A program made the translations under genes and the position numbers. The notes beneath the pieces are model-generated. The model saw only the letters and a program-made list of their open reading frames with translations. It made no database searches and was not told the origin of the DNA. Source: a bacterium A37T11 (GTDB taxonomy: Bacteria > Bacteroidota > Bacteroidia > Sphingobacteriales > Sphingobacteriaceae). From it: 64,000 nt of DNA. This document shows, in pieces, positions 46,857 to 57,221 of this stretch; the stretch's first letter is position 1; each line of letters opens with the position of its first letter. The DNA lies in the NCBI GenBank assembly GCA_900109895.1, contig FOBR01000012.1, positions 89,697 through 153,696 on the forward strand, read 5' to 3'.

Positions 46857-49181
46857 CTAGCTAACAGTTTCTTCCACACCCCTCAAGGTCTTAGCAGCTT
46901 CAACCATCGCTTCCAACGCTGCTTTGGTTTCTGGCCAATCACGGGTTTTCAACCCACAGTCCGGGTTTACCCAAAGCTGAGCAGCTGGAATAACCGCCTT
47001 AGCCTTTTCTAACAACTGTACCATCTCATCCTTAGATGGGATACGTGGCGAGTGGATGTCATAGACACCAGGACCAATATCATTTGGATAGTTAAAGTTG
47101 GCAAAAGCATCCAGCAATTCCATTTGAGAGCGCGAAGTTTCAATGGTAATCGCATCCGCATCCATCGCCGCAATGTGTTCAATGATGTCATTGAACTCAG
47201 AGTAGCACATGTGCGTGTGGATCTGGGTTTCGTCAGCCACGTTGCTGGACGATACCCGGAAAGCCTCTACAGCCCATTCCAAGTATGCTTTCTGATCAGC
47301 CTTGCGCAAAGGCAACCCTTCGCGAATAGCCGGCTCATCAATTTGGATCACTTTGATACCCGCTTTTTCAAGCGCCTGAACTTCATCCAGGATAGCTAAC
47401 GCAATTTGGAACGTAGTTTCAGAACGGGGCTGATCATCACGTACAAAAGACCACTGTAAGATAGTCACTGGACCAGTTAACATCCCTTTTACAGGGCGGT
47501 TAGTCAATGACTGTGCAAACGCAGACCAATAAACGGTCATATCATTCGGGCGACTCACATCCCCAAAAATAACCGGAGGTTTCACACAACGAGAACCATA
47601 ACTTTGAACCCAGCCATTCTTTGTGAAGGCATAGCCTTCCAACTGCTCGCCGAAGTACTCGACCATGTCATTACGTTCAAACTCGCCATGGACCAGTACA
47701 TCAATATCCAACTCTTCCTGCAGGCGGATCGTATTTTCAGTTTCGTCTTTTAATAACTGATCATATTCCGCATCGGTGATCGTTCCTTTTTTCCAGTCGG
47801 CGCGCCATTTACGCACATCTTTGGTTTGTGGGAAAGATCCGATCGTCGTCGTCGGAAATGAAGGAAGGTTTAAGGAAGCCTGTTGCTTTACCTTACGTTC
47901 TGCAAACGGACTATTTCGACGGCCATCCTCTTCGGTGATGCTGGCCACACGTTGTTTAACAGCATCCTTGTGGATCAGTTTGGAGGTACGACGTAATTCC
48001 TGGGCTTGCTTGTTCGCTTCAAAACGAGCTTGCGTTGCAGCGTCCACTTCACCTTCTGCCAATACAGCCAGGTCTTTTACTTCCGCCAGTTTCTGTTTAG
48101 CAAAAGCCAACCAGTTTTTCACTTCGGCAGGCAATGATTCTTCATTATCTTCCAGGTCCAGGTCAAAAGGCACGTGCAGCAAAGAGCTGGACGGAGCCAC
48201 CCAAACACGGTCGCTACCCAATACCTCCACTGCTTTTTTCAGCAGCTCAAGCGATTTTTCGTAGTTATTCTTCCAAATATTCCGGCCATCCACTACACCA
48301 ATGGAAAGGGTCAGGCCAGCAGGAATCTTCGTCAGCAATTGTTCTACATCCGCACGGCCACGTACCGCATCCACGTGCAGCACGGCAACAGGCAGGCTCA
48401 GTGCCGTTTCGGCATTGTCGCGCAAACCTTCAAAATAGGTAGCCAATACGATTTTCAGCCCATCAGCAGCTTTTGCCAGACGGCTATATACTTCCTTATA
48501 AAGCGCTCGGGTCTTGTCATCCAGGTCAAGTGCCAAGAAGGGCTCATCCAATTGAATATATTCGGCACCTTCTGCTTTCAGCAGGCCAAACAACTCTTCA
48601 TAAACTGGCAATAAACGATCAATTAGATCTAAACGGTGAAAGCCATGTTCTTTTTCCTTACCTACCAACAGGTAAGTGATCGGGCCAACCAATACAGGCT
48701 TAGTAACAATGCCTAATTGTTTAGCTTCCGCAAATTCTTTGACCGATTTTTTGGAGGTCAGGCTGAAAACCTGATCTTTGGTAAATTCGGGAACTATATA
48801 ATGATAGTTGGTATCAAACCATTTGGTCATTTCCATGGCAGTTACATCCAGGCCTTCTTTCTGAAAGCCGCGAGCCATGGCAAAATATAAATCCAGATCG
48901 TATTCCGATTCTTTTTTGTCGATAAAATCGTGGTAACGGGCAGGAATAGCGCCTACCAGCAAAGTGGTGTCAAGCACCTGATCGTAAAAGGAAAAATCAT
49001 TGGAAGGAATCAAGTCGATACCGGCCTCCTGCTGTGTTTTCCAATTGCCTTCACGGATTTTCAGTCCGGCCTGCAACAACTCTTGCTGGCTGATCTTGCC
49101 GGCCCAGTAGGCTTCGTTGGCCTTTTTCAGCTCACGCAGGGCTCCCACACGTGGGTAGCCCAAAATGTTCGTTTTCAACAT
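46857..49181 (-). CDS. metE: Cobalamin-independent methionine synthase
   Basis: MetE transfers methyl from methyltetrahydrofolate-polyglutamate to homocysteine. It has 774 aa, near the usual 750-770. N-terminal GYPRVGALRELKKANEAYW is the family start, and FPTTTIGSFPQTKDVR opens the catalytic half. Zn ligands are in HTHMCYSEF (His, Cys) and NPDCGLKTR (Cys). The ATG at 49181 gives MLKTNILGYPRVG; the longer frame is non-coding. The 5' leader is about 65-70 nt and too short for a riboswitch. Confidence 0.96.
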   Translation of the reverse strand: MLKTNILGYPRVGALRELKKANEAYWAGKISQQELLQAGLKIREGNWKTQQEAGIDLIPSNDFSFYDQVLDTTLLVGAIPARYHDFIDKKESEYDLDLYFAMARGFQKEGLDVTAMEMTKWFDTNYHYIVPEFTKDQVFSLTSKKSVKEFAEAKQLGIVTKPVLVGPITYLLVGKEKEHGFHRLDLIDRLLPVYEELFGLLKAEGAEYIQLDEPFLALDLDDKTRALYKEVYSRLAKAADGLKIVLATYFEGLRDNAETALSLPVAVLHVDAVRGRADVEQLLTKIPAGLTLSIGVVDGRNIWKNNYEKSLELLKKAVEVLGSDRVWVAPSSSLLHVPFDLDLEDNEESLPAEVKNWLAFAKQKLAEVKDLAVLAEGEVDAATQARFEANKQAQELRRTSKLIHKDAVKQRVASITEEDGRRNSPFAERKVKQQASLNLPSFPTTTIGSFPQTKDVRKWRADWKKGTITDAEYDQLLKDETENTIRLQEELDIDVLVHGEFERNDMVEYFGEQLEGYAFTKNGWVQSYGSRCVKPPVIFGDVSRPNDMTVYWSAFAQSLTNRPVKGMLTGPVTILQWSFVRDDQPRSETTFQIALAILDEVQALEKAGIKVIQIDEPAIREGLPLRKADQKAYLEWAVEAFRVSSSNVADETQIHTHMCYSEFNDIIEHIAAMDADAITIETSRSQMELLDAFANFNYPNDIGPGVYDIHSPRIPSKDEMVQLLEKAKAVIPAAQLWVNPDCGLKTRDWPETKAALEAMVEAAKTLRGVEETVS

Positions 49182-49252
49182 GTTTTGTTGTTTAATATAT
49201 TTTAAAAATTTGCAAACGCTGTTATAAGATGCATTTATTGCTATATGCGGCG

Positions 49253-49284
49253 CGAAGTTACAACATATATCACAAAAAAACAAG
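49253..49284 (-). promoter_or_regulatory. Bacteroidota-type promoter of metE
   Basis: On the minus strand CTTG (49284-49281), 20-bp spacer, TAACTTCG (49260-49253), 7 of 8 to TAnnTTTG. It predicts a leader of about 65 nt. Confidence 0.5.
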
Positions 49285-49446
49285 CATAATATCTAGTTGT
49301 TTCCTATAGATTAATATACACCTCCCTTGACCTTTTCCTATCCCGTTAAAATTCACTACCTTTGCCTTTATAAACAACAGTCCATTGGAGTTATGTTCTG
49401 TCATTTATGACATTCCTGTTTTAATGGATTAATTGAGGAATTTGAA

Positions 49447-49932
49447 ATGTCAATCGTAAGAGAATCAGACCTGCTTGGTATTGGAAAAAAATACCAGATT
49501 GAAACCGTTGCCGGTGACAATATGGTCGTTGTGATCCATGATGACGGGCGGAGGGAACTTTACCGTTATGATGAGGAAGAAAGTGAATCAAGGTGTGTCA
49601 TGACGTTGAGCGATGAGGAATCACGGCAGGTAGCAGGCATCATCGGCGGGCTTTCTTACAAACCAAAGGCACTCGAGACCATTGAAGTGGCCCTGGATGA
49701 CCTGATCATTGAATGGTATAAAGTGGAAGAAAATTCGCTAAGCAACCAAAAGTCTATTGGTGAATTGGAAGTCAGAAAGCGTACCGGCGCCTCTATCATT
49801 GCGGCCATTAAGGGAGGAGACAGCACCATCAACCCAGGCCCTGAATACGTGCTGAAGGCGGGTACCACACTCGTAGTTGCCGGAAAGCGCAATCACATCA
49901 AATTATTAAAAGAAATTTTAAAAGCAGGATGA
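49447..49932 (+). CDS. KhtT-like cation:proton antiporter regulatory subunit (TrkA-C domain)
   Basis: This cytoplasmic regulatory protein has 161 aa. An N-terminal KhtT-type domain ([33 protein letters not shown]) is followed by a TrkA-C domain ([14 protein letters not shown] to [19 protein letters not shown]). In Bacillus, KhtT/YhaT binds the antiporter KhtU and gates K+ efflux in response to nucleotides. It is encoded 7 bp upstream of the antiporter gene. Confidence 0.85.
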   Translation: MSIVRESDLLGIGKKYQIETVAGDNMVVVIHDDGRRELYRYDEEESESRCVMTLSDEESRQVAGIIGGLSYKPKALETIEVALDDLIIEWYKVEENSLSNQKSIGELEVRKRTGASIIAAIKGGDSTINPGPEYVLKAGTTLVVAGKRNHIKLLKEILKAG

Positions 49933-49939
49933 GCCCGCC

Positions 49940-51211
49940 ATGTCGCACACATTGATCTTAGAAGTTGGTATAGCGGTCAGTTTAGTAGCTATCGTAGGAT
50001 TAATTTCAAACAGGCTCCGTTTCTCTGTTATCCCATTTTTTATCATCATCGGTATGTTGCTTGGCGAGCACGCTCCACAATGGGGGCCTGTTGACCTAAA
50101 ATTTACAGAAAGCAAACCCTTTATTGACTTTATGGGCCGTTTAGGGGTACTATTCCTCCTATTTTATCTTGGCCTGGAGTTTTCAGTGGGTCGGCTCATT
50201 AAATCGGGCAAGGCCATCGTCTCTGGGGGATCGGTCTATGTCGCGCTCAACCTGATTGCCGGACTGCTGGTGGGATGGATGATGGGATGGCCTTTCAAGG
50301 AAATGATGGTGCTGTGCGGAATTATGACCAGCTCTTCCACCGCAATTGTGGCCAAAGTCCTTACTGACCTCAAACGGACCGCCAATCCGGAAACGGAGGT
50401 GATCATGGGCATGATCATGTTTGACGACCTGTTCATTGCCATGCACATTTCCTTTCTGTCTGGCTTAGTACTGACCACAGGCGGTTCCGTATGGACCGTT
50501 GCCGGCACTTCATTCATGGCTCTCGGGTTTATTTTGCTGTTCCTGATCCTTGGAAGAAAGGTAGTGCCAGCCATTGACCGGCTTTTGCAAGATAAGTCAT
50601 CCGAGTTATTTATCCTGGTCATTTTTGCCCTATTATTTATTGTAGCAGGCTTTTCAGAAACCATCCATGTGGCCGAAGCCATCGGAGCGTTAATGGCTGG
50701 ATTAGTCCTGGCAGACTCCAAATACATCAAGCGAATCGAGCAAATGGTATCGCCTTATAAAGATTTCTTCGGCGCGATGTTCTTTTTCAGTTTTGGACTT
50801 TCTATTGACCTGTTCACGCTCGGAGGTGCAATCATGTGGGCCAGCATTGCCGCCCTAATTACCATAATCGGCAATATCGCTTCAGGGTATTTTGCCTCCC
50901 GTTTCTCCGGATTAAAACGAAAAACCTCATTCGACATCGGATTTACGCTATCCGCAAGGGGCGAATTTTCCATCATCATGGCCAATATGGGTAAAGCTGG
51001 GGGGCTTAATCCCATCATCCAGTCTTTTGTGGTGGTTTATGTCTTAATCCTGGCCATTGTGGCTCCTATCCTTACCAAAGAATCCCGCAATATTTGGCAC
51101 GGTATCTTCGGTGGCGGCAAGTATGATAAAAAACCCATCATAAAAACGCTTTCGATGCTGGAAGCGGAAAGCTCGAAGCGAAAAGCAGAAACCGAAGAGC
51201 GGAATGTTTAA
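49940..51211 (+). CDS. KhtU-like monovalent cation:proton antiporter (CPA2 family)
   Basis: This membrane antiporter of 423 aa has about 12 helices. It contains GLISNRLRFSVIPFFIIIGM, ALNLIAGLLVGW and the CPA2 motif SSSTAIVAKVLTDL with MFDDLFIAMH, whose Asp pair is in the ion site. The C-terminal cytoplasmic tail is short and there is no RCK domain. It is paired with the KhtT-like subunit and probably exchanges K+ (or another monovalent cation) for H+. It converges with the SufT-like gene (4-bp overlap of stops). Confidence 0.9.
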   Translation: MSHTLILEVGIAVSLVAIVGLISNRLRFSVIPFFIIIGMLLGEHAPQWGPVDLKFTESKPFIDFMGRLGVLFLLFYLGLEFSVGRLIKSGKAIVSGGSVYVALNLIAGLLVGWMMGWPFKEMMVLCGIMTSSSTAIVAKVLTDLKRTANPETEVIMGMIMFDDLFIAMHISFLSGLVLTTGGSVWTVAGTSFMALGFILLFLILGRKVVPAIDRLLQDKSSELFILVIFALLFIVAGFSETIHVAEAIGALMAGLVLADSKYIKRIEQMVSPYKDFFGAMFFFSFGLSIDLFTLGGAIMWASIAALITIIGNIASGYFASRFSGLKRKTSFDIGFTLSARGEFSIIMANMGKAGGLNPIIQSFVVVYVLILAIVAPILTKESRNIWHGIFGGGKYDKKPIIKTLSMLEAESSKRKAETEERNV

Positions 51212-51528
51212 AGAAAGCCGAGTTCAAGTTTAGCCTCTTCGGTCATCATACTTTTGTCCCATTTCGGATCAAAGGTAAGTTCTACCAACGCCTGTTGCAC
51301 GCCTTCTACCGACGAAACTTTCTGCTGTACCTCATCCAGGATGTCGCCAGCAACCGGGCAGCCTGGGGCAGTAAGCGTCATGATCACTTTAGCCGTGCCG
51401 TCCTCTTTGGTAATAAGTTCATAGATCAGTCCCAACTCAACAATATTCACCGGAATCTCCGGGTCAAACACCGTTTCCAATTGTTCTGTAATTTTTCCGG
51501 CCAAGCCGAGTCTGTCCAATACGATCAT
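51208..51528 (-). CDS. MIP18/DUF59-family Fe-S assembly protein (SufT-like)
   Basis: This 106-aa protein has the DUF59 motif DPEIPVNIVELGLIYEL and the conserved TLTAPGCPVAGDIL with the reactive Cys, then VELTFDPKWD. SufT/MIP18 proteins support maturation of Fe-S proteins. The ATG at 51528 is preceded by a good AAGGAAG ribosome binding site. No suf genes adjoin here. The uvrA gene follows it (34 bp to its stop) on the same strand but is transcribed toward it. Confidence 0.88.
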   Translation of the reverse strand: MIVLDRLGLAGKITEQLETVFDPEIPVNIVELGLIYELITKEDGTAKVIMTLTAPGCPVAGDILDEVQQKVSSVEGVQQALVELTFDPKWDKSMMTEEAKLELGFL

Positions 51529-51586
51529 CTGTTCTTCCTTTAAAACCCACAAACAAAATTAACAATAAAACAGCAAATAAACTGCC

Positions 51587-54427
51587 CTATTTCAATTCCT
51601 CCTTCAGGAATCGCGCCGTCTCACTGCGTTTCTCCTTCACCAATTTTTCCGGCGTTCCGCTAAACAGGATCTCACCGCCGCCACTTCCCCCTTCAGGCCC
51701 CAGGTCAATTACCCAGTCAGCCACCTTCACCACATCCAGGTTATGTTCAATCACCAGGATGGTATTGCCCCGGTCCACCAGTTTGTTCAATACACCAAGC
51801 AGCACATTCACGTCTTCAAAATGAAGCCCCGTAGTTGGCTCGTCCAATATATAAAAGGTATTACCGGTATCCTTTTTGGAAAGTTCCGTGGCCAACTTAA
51901 CACGTTGGGCTTCGCCTCCGGATAGAGTAACAGACGATTGTCCCAGCGTAATATATCCCAAACCCACATCCTGCAGGGTTTTGATCTTCCGGTAAATAGC
52001 GGGCATGGGTTCAAAAAAAGCAACGGCCACATCAATGCTCATATCCAGCACATCGCTGATGGATTTGCCCCGATAGCGTACCTCCAGTGTTTCCCGGTTA
52101 TAACGACGACCATTGCATTCCTCGCAGGGCACCTGCACATCTGGCAAAAAATTCATTTCAATAACTTTGACCCCCGCACCCTGACACGTTTCACAACGGC
52201 CTCCTTTTACATTAAAGGAAAACCGGCCGGGTTTGTAACCCCTTATCTTCGCTTCAGGCAACTGCACAAACAAACTGCGGATGTCTGAAAAAACCCCCGT
52301 ATACGTCGAGGGATTAGACCGGGGCGTACGCCCAATAGGACTTTGGTCAATTTCAATGACCTTATCAATATGCTCCAGGCCGGTGATCTTCTTAAAAGGC
52401 AACGGCGTTTTCTTAGCACGGAAAAAATGGTGATTCAGGATGGGGTATAACGTCTCCGTGATCAGGCTGGACTTGCCGCTGCCGGATACACCGGTCACGA
52501 CAATGAATTTCCCTAAGGGAAACTCAGCAGTAACATTTTTGAGATTATTTCCCGATGCCTTTTCCAGTTTCAGCACCTCCCCGGTGCCGGGGCGCCGTTT
52601 AGCCGGCACCACAATTTGGCGCCGGCCATTCAGGTAATCTGCTGTGAGGCTATGCGCCTTCATAATTTGAGCAGGGGTACCTTGTGCCACTACTCCACCA
52701 CCATTCAAACCCGCAGCCGGCCCCATGTCGATCACATAATCAGCATGCATGATCATGTCTTTGTCGTGTTCAACCACCAACACCGAGTTGCCGATATCGC
52801 GCAAGTTTTTCAACGCCTTAATTAAGCGCTCATTGTCGCGCTGGTGCAACCCTATGCTAGGCTCATCCAAAATATATAACACATTGACCAATTGTGACCC
52901 AATCTGCGTAGCCAGCCGGATACGTTGCGACTCACCGCCCGACAACGTTTTGGCAGATCGACCCAGCGTCAGGTAATTCAGACCCACATCCAACAAAAAC
53001 CCAATGCGGGCCCGTATTTCTTTAAGGATCTCCGTAGCGATGACCAGCTGGCGCTCATCCAATTTTTGCTCCAGGGTGCTAAACCATTCCGCCAGGCTGC
53101 TAATGTCCAATTCTGTGAGCTCATGGATATTTTTGCCGCCTACCTTAAAGTTCAGCGACTCCTTTTTAAGCCGAGCCCCTTCACATTCAGGACATACGCG
53201 TTGTATGACATAATTATCAATCATGTTGCCATTGTTCCCCCCACGTTCGCTCTGTTCTTCCAGCATTTTGACCAATCCTTCAAAGGCCACCTGGTAGCTT
53301 TTTACATTCCATTGATTGTAGGCCACGTCTACCGTGATCAGGTCTGGCACACCATGCAGCAATATATTCACTTGCTCGTCGGTAAATTTCTCCAATGGGG
53401 TAGAAAGCGAAAAATCATACTTTTTGCCCAGCGCCTTCAGCTGCTGGAAAGCCCAATTATCACGAAATTCTCCCAGGGGAGCCAATCCACCAGATATTAT
53501 GCTGAGCTTCGGGTCGGGGATCACCGTGTCACGGTCAATCTCAAAAACATAGCCCAAGCCGTCGCAACGCGAACACGCCCCATAAGGCGAGTTAAAGGAA
53601 AACGTATTGGGTTGCGGTTCATCGTAGGAAATACCCGACTCCGGATCCATCAGGTACCGGCTAAAGAAAAACTCTTGATTGTCGCTGTCAGCGATTTTGA
53701 TGATCCCTTTTGAGGCCTTCATGGCCTGTTGTATCGACGTTTGTAAACGTTTCCTGTCTTTTTCGCTCACTACCGGCCGGTCTATCACGATCTCAATATC
53801 ATGGATCTTATAGCGGTCGGCCTGCATTTTGGGCGTAATGTCCAGAATCTCGCCATCTACGCGCACTTTAACATAGCCTTGCTTCCGTATCTGCTCAAAA
53901 AGCTCCCGGTAATGACCTTTTCGGCCTTTAACCACCGGTGCCAGCACGTTAATGGGTTTGCCCGCGAACTGATCCAGGATGTGTTGCAGAATCTGGTCTT
54001 CACTCATCCGCTGCATCTTTTTGCCACTAACATACGAAAAAGCCTCGCCCGCACGTGCAAAAAGCAACCGCATAAAATCATAGACTTCAGTAATGGTACC
54101 CACCGTAGAACGGGGGTTCCTACCAGTGGTCTTTTGTTCAATAGCAATTACCGGGCTCAAGCCCGATATTTTGTCCACATCCGGCCGTTCCATACCACCC
54201 ATGAACTGGCGGCTATACGCACTAAAGGTTTCCATATAGCGCCGCTGTCCTTCGGCATAAATGGTATCAAAAGCCAGGGATGACTTCCCGCTTCCACTCA
54301 AACCGGTAATTACTACCAATTCGTTTCGCGGAAAACTGACATCTATATTCTTAAGATTATGTACCCGGGCGCCGAAAACTTCAACACTGCTCTGTTCGCC
54401 CAGATCAGGACTTTTTTTCTTACTCAT
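51587..54427 (-). CDS. uvrA: UvrABC excinuclease subunit A
   Basis: UvrA scans DNA for helix-distorting damage with UvrB. It has 946 aa. Two ABC ATPase modules are seen: Walker A GLSGSGKSSLAFD (N) and GVSGSGKSSLITE (C), signatures TLSGGESQRIRLATQ and TLSGGEAQRVKLATE. Zn-finger cysteines are visible in CSRCDG, CPECEG, CETCQG and CEECNG. It starts 16 bp downstream of a perfect palindrome. Confidence 0.97.
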   Translation of the reverse strand: MSKKKSPDLGEQSSVEVFGARVHNLKNIDVSFPRNELVVITGLSGSGKSSLAFDTIYAEGQRRYMETFSAYSRQFMGGMERPDVDKISGLSPVIAIEQKTTGRNPRSTVGTITEVYDFMRLLFARAGEAFSYVSGKKMQRMSEDQILQHILDQFAGKPINVLAPVVKGRKGHYRELFEQIRKQGYVKVRVDGEILDITPKMQADRYKIHDIEIVIDRPVVSEKDRKRLQTSIQQAMKASKGIIKIADSDNQEFFFSRYLMDPESGISYDEPQPNTFSFNSPYGACSRCDGLGYVFEIDRDTVIPDPKLSIISGGLAPLGEFRDNWAFQQLKALGKKYDFSLSTPLEKFTDEQVNILLHGVPDLITVDVAYNQWNVKSYQVAFEGLVKMLEEQSERGGNNGNMIDNYVIQRVCPECEGARLKKESLNFKVGGKNIHELTELDISSLAEWFSTLEQKLDERQLVIATEILKEIRARIGFLLDVGLNYLTLGRSAKTLSGGESQRIRLATQIGSQLVNVLYILDEPSIGLHQRDNERLIKALKNLRDIGNSVLVVEHDKDMIMHADYVIDMGPAAGLNGGGVVAQGTPAQIMKAHSLTADYLNGRRQIVVPAKRRPGTGEVLKLEKASGNNLKNVTAEFPLGKFIVVTGVSGSGKSSLITETLYPILNHHFFRAKKTPLPFKKITGLEHIDKVIEIDQSPIGRTPRSNPSTYTGVFSDIRSLFVQLPEAKIRGYKPGRFSFNVKGGRCETCQGAGVKVIEMNFLPDVQVPCEECNGRRYNRETLEVRYRGKSISDVLDMSIDVAVAFFEPMPAIYRKIKTLQDVGLGYITLGQSSVTLSGGEAQRVKLATELSKKDTGNTFYILDEPTTGLHFEDVNVLLGVLNKLVDRGNTILVIEHNLDVVKVADWVIDLGPEGGSGGGEILFSGTPEKLVKEKRSETARFLKEELK

Positions 54428-54442
54428 GTATGTTCCTTACAA

Positions 54443-54466
54443 ACATAGGGCCAAGCGGCCCTATGT
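54443..54466. repeat. Perfect 10-bp inverted repeat between uvrA and the metalloprotease gene
   Basis: ACATAGGGCC (54443-54452), AAGC, GGCCCTATGT (54457-54466). It sits 16 bp before the uvrA start and 57 bp after the stop of the preceding minus-strand gene. It may terminate that gene, or be an operator of uvrA. No T-run follows on the minus strand. Confidence 0.7.
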
Positions 54467-54522
54467 CATTTACAAAAGTAAGGATAAAATAGTTAATTTG
54501 AAACTAACTTTTTTGGCATCAC

Positions 54523-57075
54523 CTATTCAGGTTTAAATACTTTTTGTATGCGCTCCAAGCAATCTTGTAAGTGCAGTTTAGTCATGTTATCATTAACAGA
54601 AGGGATAGCGGCAGCGATGTCTGCCTGCAACTTCTTCAAGTAGCCTTTGCTAACTGATATCACATCGCTGTTGGCGGCATTACCTCCTGATGCCATCATC
54701 ATCATGATCATGGGGGAAGCTGAACTACTGGCAGCTCCCGACTTCGGACTGACGATCTTATCAAGGTTATCGATATAAGATTTTTGCAGATTACGCCGGT
54801 AGACACTTACAGGTTCTTTCGTGGCTAATTCTTTCCATACCTCCCCTTGCACATCATCAAATAAGTTTGTCAGCGTGTAGGCTTCGGCCCCCAGCTTCGC
54901 CTCAGAACTAATGAGCTTCTGCATGCGGCCTGTATTTAGCAATGATCCCAGTACCTTGGTCTGGTTGTCGCCTATAATCTTATAGGGATCGTCGCCCGTT
55001 TTGTTAAAAACCTCCTTATCAATCAGCCAGTCTGGCGTTGTAAACAGCTGGTTGTTTATAAAGGCCACCGCACGTTGTTGCGTAGCTTTAGGAACATATG
55101 TGTACACATCCCCTTCCTGCTCAACCGTCTTGGGAACCTCATAGATGCCCCCGATGTTCTTAGCCACATGCCCCATATATCGCATATATTGCCCCACCAA
55201 CTCACCATACATGCCTTCCAGGCTCGTATAATCCTTATTGTCCTCACGGGTCCACTCCGACAGGTTTACAATGATCCGTTTAAGATTTTTAATACCGTAA
55301 TCACTGGCCAGCATCGCATCATTGCCCAGATCTTCGTTTTGGCTATGGGGATCGTCAGGGTTAGATTCTGTGCCAAACCACAGGAAAGGGTTCTTACTCT
55401 TTTCAATGACCCATTTATTCAAATACCCTCTTTCCTCTTCCGGGCCTGCAAATTTGGGAAACAACCGGTATCCCCATTCTATAGCCCACTTATCATAGGC
55501 ACCTATCCGGGGGAAAAGTCCTTTTTCGCTGATGTTGTCTTCGGGTTGTGCCACATAATTAAAACGGGCATAATCCATAATGCTTGGTGTATGCCCATTG
55601 GCTTCCACCCATTTTTTGTTGCGCAGGTTTTCAACAGGGACCGTGGAGGAAGAACCAAAATTATGGCGCAATCCTAATGTATGCCCTATCTCGTGACTGG
55701 AAACAAAACGGATAAGCTGCCCCATCAGTTCATCGCTGAATTCCATTTTGCGCGCATTCTTATCTACGGCAGCCGTCTGGATAAAATACCAGTCGTGCAC
55801 CAGCTTCATCACATTATGGTACCAGCTCACATGGCTCTCCAAAATCTCGCCTGTGCGCGGGTCTGCAATGCTAGGACCCATAGCGTTGGCAATAGCTGAA
55901 GGTTTGTAAACGATGGCTGAATAACGGGCATCCTCCAGGCTCCAGGTACTATCCTGAGCTTTTGTAGGTGCTTCCCTGGCAAAAATGGCATTTTTGAAAC
56001 CAGCTTTTTCGAAAGCAGCCTGCCAGTCATTGACCCCTAGTATCAAGTATGGAACCCATTTTTTGGGAGTAGCCGGGTCAATATAAAAGATGATGGGCTT
56101 TTGGGGCTCTACCAGTTCACCGCGTTTATAAGCCGCCATATCCTTAGGTTCCAACCGCCAGCGCTTAATCAAACTGACTTTTTCCACCCCTTGTGGGTCT
56201 TTGTCAAAATCGGTATAACCTACGGCAAAATAACCTACCCGGTTATCAAAATAGCGCGCTTGCATTTGGTTTTGGGGCAGCATTACCAACGATGAATTAA
56301 GCTCCACGGTAGCCGTACCGCCTCCTCCACCCATAGGACCCATGGGGCCCATTTGCCCACCACCAGAACGGCTATAGGTCTTTACCGTTTTGATCTCGGT
56401 ATTCATCGGATAGGAATTTACACCCGATATATAGGATTTATCCGCCTGAAAGCCTCCCAATTTTAAGCTTGATTTGGCTCCCTGATCAAAAAACAGCACA
56501 TCATTATCGCCCTTCAAAAAGTCAGTCACGTCAATCACAGAAGCCGTACTGTCTTTGGAAAATGCCTTAATATCAAAGGAGGCAGCTATTGGCTGTATAT
56601 TTGAATTCATTACTGACCGGTACATTGGCATTGTTGTATCACGAGAAAACTCACTGAACGAGATCTTGCGCAGGAAGATCTTGTCTTCAGGCCCCTTCTC
56701 AAATCTAATGACATTCTCATTTACCTGATCGCCGGCATAACCAGTAAAACCTGACCGTACGTCGGCACCTGATTTGGACAAACGGGCTATAACCAGCATG
56801 TCTTTATTCAGTACCTTATCGTCTAATTCAAAAAAATACTTATCATCCACTTTGTGAATCATAATAAGGCCTTTCTTAGTGATGGCCTTATCTGTGATCA
56901 CCTCCCCATAAGGTTTAATAACCGGCGGTTTTTCAGGTTTCTTGGGTGGCGCTTCCTTTTTAGTGGTATCTGCTGTTTTAACCGTATCAACAACCGGTTT
57001 TTTCTGGGCCAATGAACATAAAGGCAGCAAGGCCGTCATGCAAAGGAACAGCAGGTTTTTAGCATTTATTAACAT
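54523..57075 (-). CDS. Exported zinc metalloprotease of the DUF5117/DUF5118/DUF4953 group
   Basis: This is an 850-aa protein with a signal peptide (LLFLCMTALLPLCSLAQ) and a Pro/Lys-rich linker. An N-terminal DUF5118-like part (ITKKGLIMIHKVDDKYFFEL) precedes a DUF5117 domain. The catalytic site HEIGHTLGLRHNFGSSS is a metzincin-like H-E-x-x-H-x-x-G-x-x-H with zinc ligands His, His, His. A DUF4953-like helical C-terminus follows. Found widely in Bacteroidota; the substrate is unknown. Confidence 0.88.
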   Translation of the reverse strand: MLINAKNLLFLCMTALLPLCSLAQKKPVVDTVKTADTTKKEAPPKKPEKPPVIKPYGEVITDKAITKKGLIMIHKVDDKYFFELDDKVLNKDMLVIARLSKSGADVRSGFTGYAGDQVNENVIRFEKGPEDKIFLRKISFSEFSRDTTMPMYRSVMNSNIQPIAASFDIKAFSKDSTASVIDVTDFLKGDNDVLFFDQGAKSSLKLGGFQADKSYISGVNSYPMNTEIKTVKTYSRSGGGQMGPMGPMGGGGGTATVELNSSLVMLPQNQMQARYFDNRVGYFAVGYTDFDKDPQGVEKVSLIKRWRLEPKDMAAYKRGELVEPQKPIIFYIDPATPKKWVPYLILGVNDWQAAFEKAGFKNAIFAREAPTKAQDSTWSLEDARYSAIVYKPSAIANAMGPSIADPRTGEILESHVSWYHNVMKLVHDWYFIQTAAVDKNARKMEFSDELMGQLIRFVSSHEIGHTLGLRHNFGSSSTVPVENLRNKKWVEANGHTPSIMDYARFNYVAQPEDNISEKGLFPRIGAYDKWAIEWGYRLFPKFAGPEEERGYLNKWVIEKSKNPFLWFGTESNPDDPHSQNEDLGNDAMLASDYGIKNLKRIIVNLSEWTREDNKDYTSLEGMYGELVGQYMRYMGHVAKNIGGIYEVPKTVEQEGDVYTYVPKATQQRAVAFINNQLFTTPDWLIDKEVFNKTGDDPYKIIGDNQTKVLGSLLNTGRMQKLISSEAKLGAEAYTLTNLFDDVQGEVWKELATKEPVSVYRRNLQKSYIDNLDKIVSPKSGAASSSASPMIMMMMASGGNAANSDVISVSKGYLKKLQADIAAAIPSVNDNMTKLHLQDCLERIQKVFKPE

Positions 57076-57221
57076 ACAAGTAATTTCTTAGAGTGATTAA
57101 AATATAACAATGATTAAATCTGGGACGAAAATAAAAAAAATCCCTATGTTATTGGCTCACTGTCCGTAACAATGCAATTGAAAATCCGCGTTGCCCATAG
57201 GCATAATTAAAGAGCCTGCTA

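Noticed and set aside
47776..48264. 162-aa open frame opposite metE
   Set aside because: Ser-rich antisense frame over conserved metE sequence; no start signal or family features.
49182..49446. Possible riboswitch upstream of metE
   Set aside because: The predicted leader is about 65 nt and lacks stems or conserved boxes of SAM or cobalamin riboswitches.
52925..53713. 262-aa open frame opposite uvrA
   Set aside because: It lies fully inside a strongly conserved uvrA gene on the other strand, and its translation has no recognisable domain or composition of a real protein.
54443..54466. LexA box for uvrA
   Set aside because: The palindrome does not resemble any LexA consensus I know, and Bacteroidota SOS boxes are not well enough defined to claim it.
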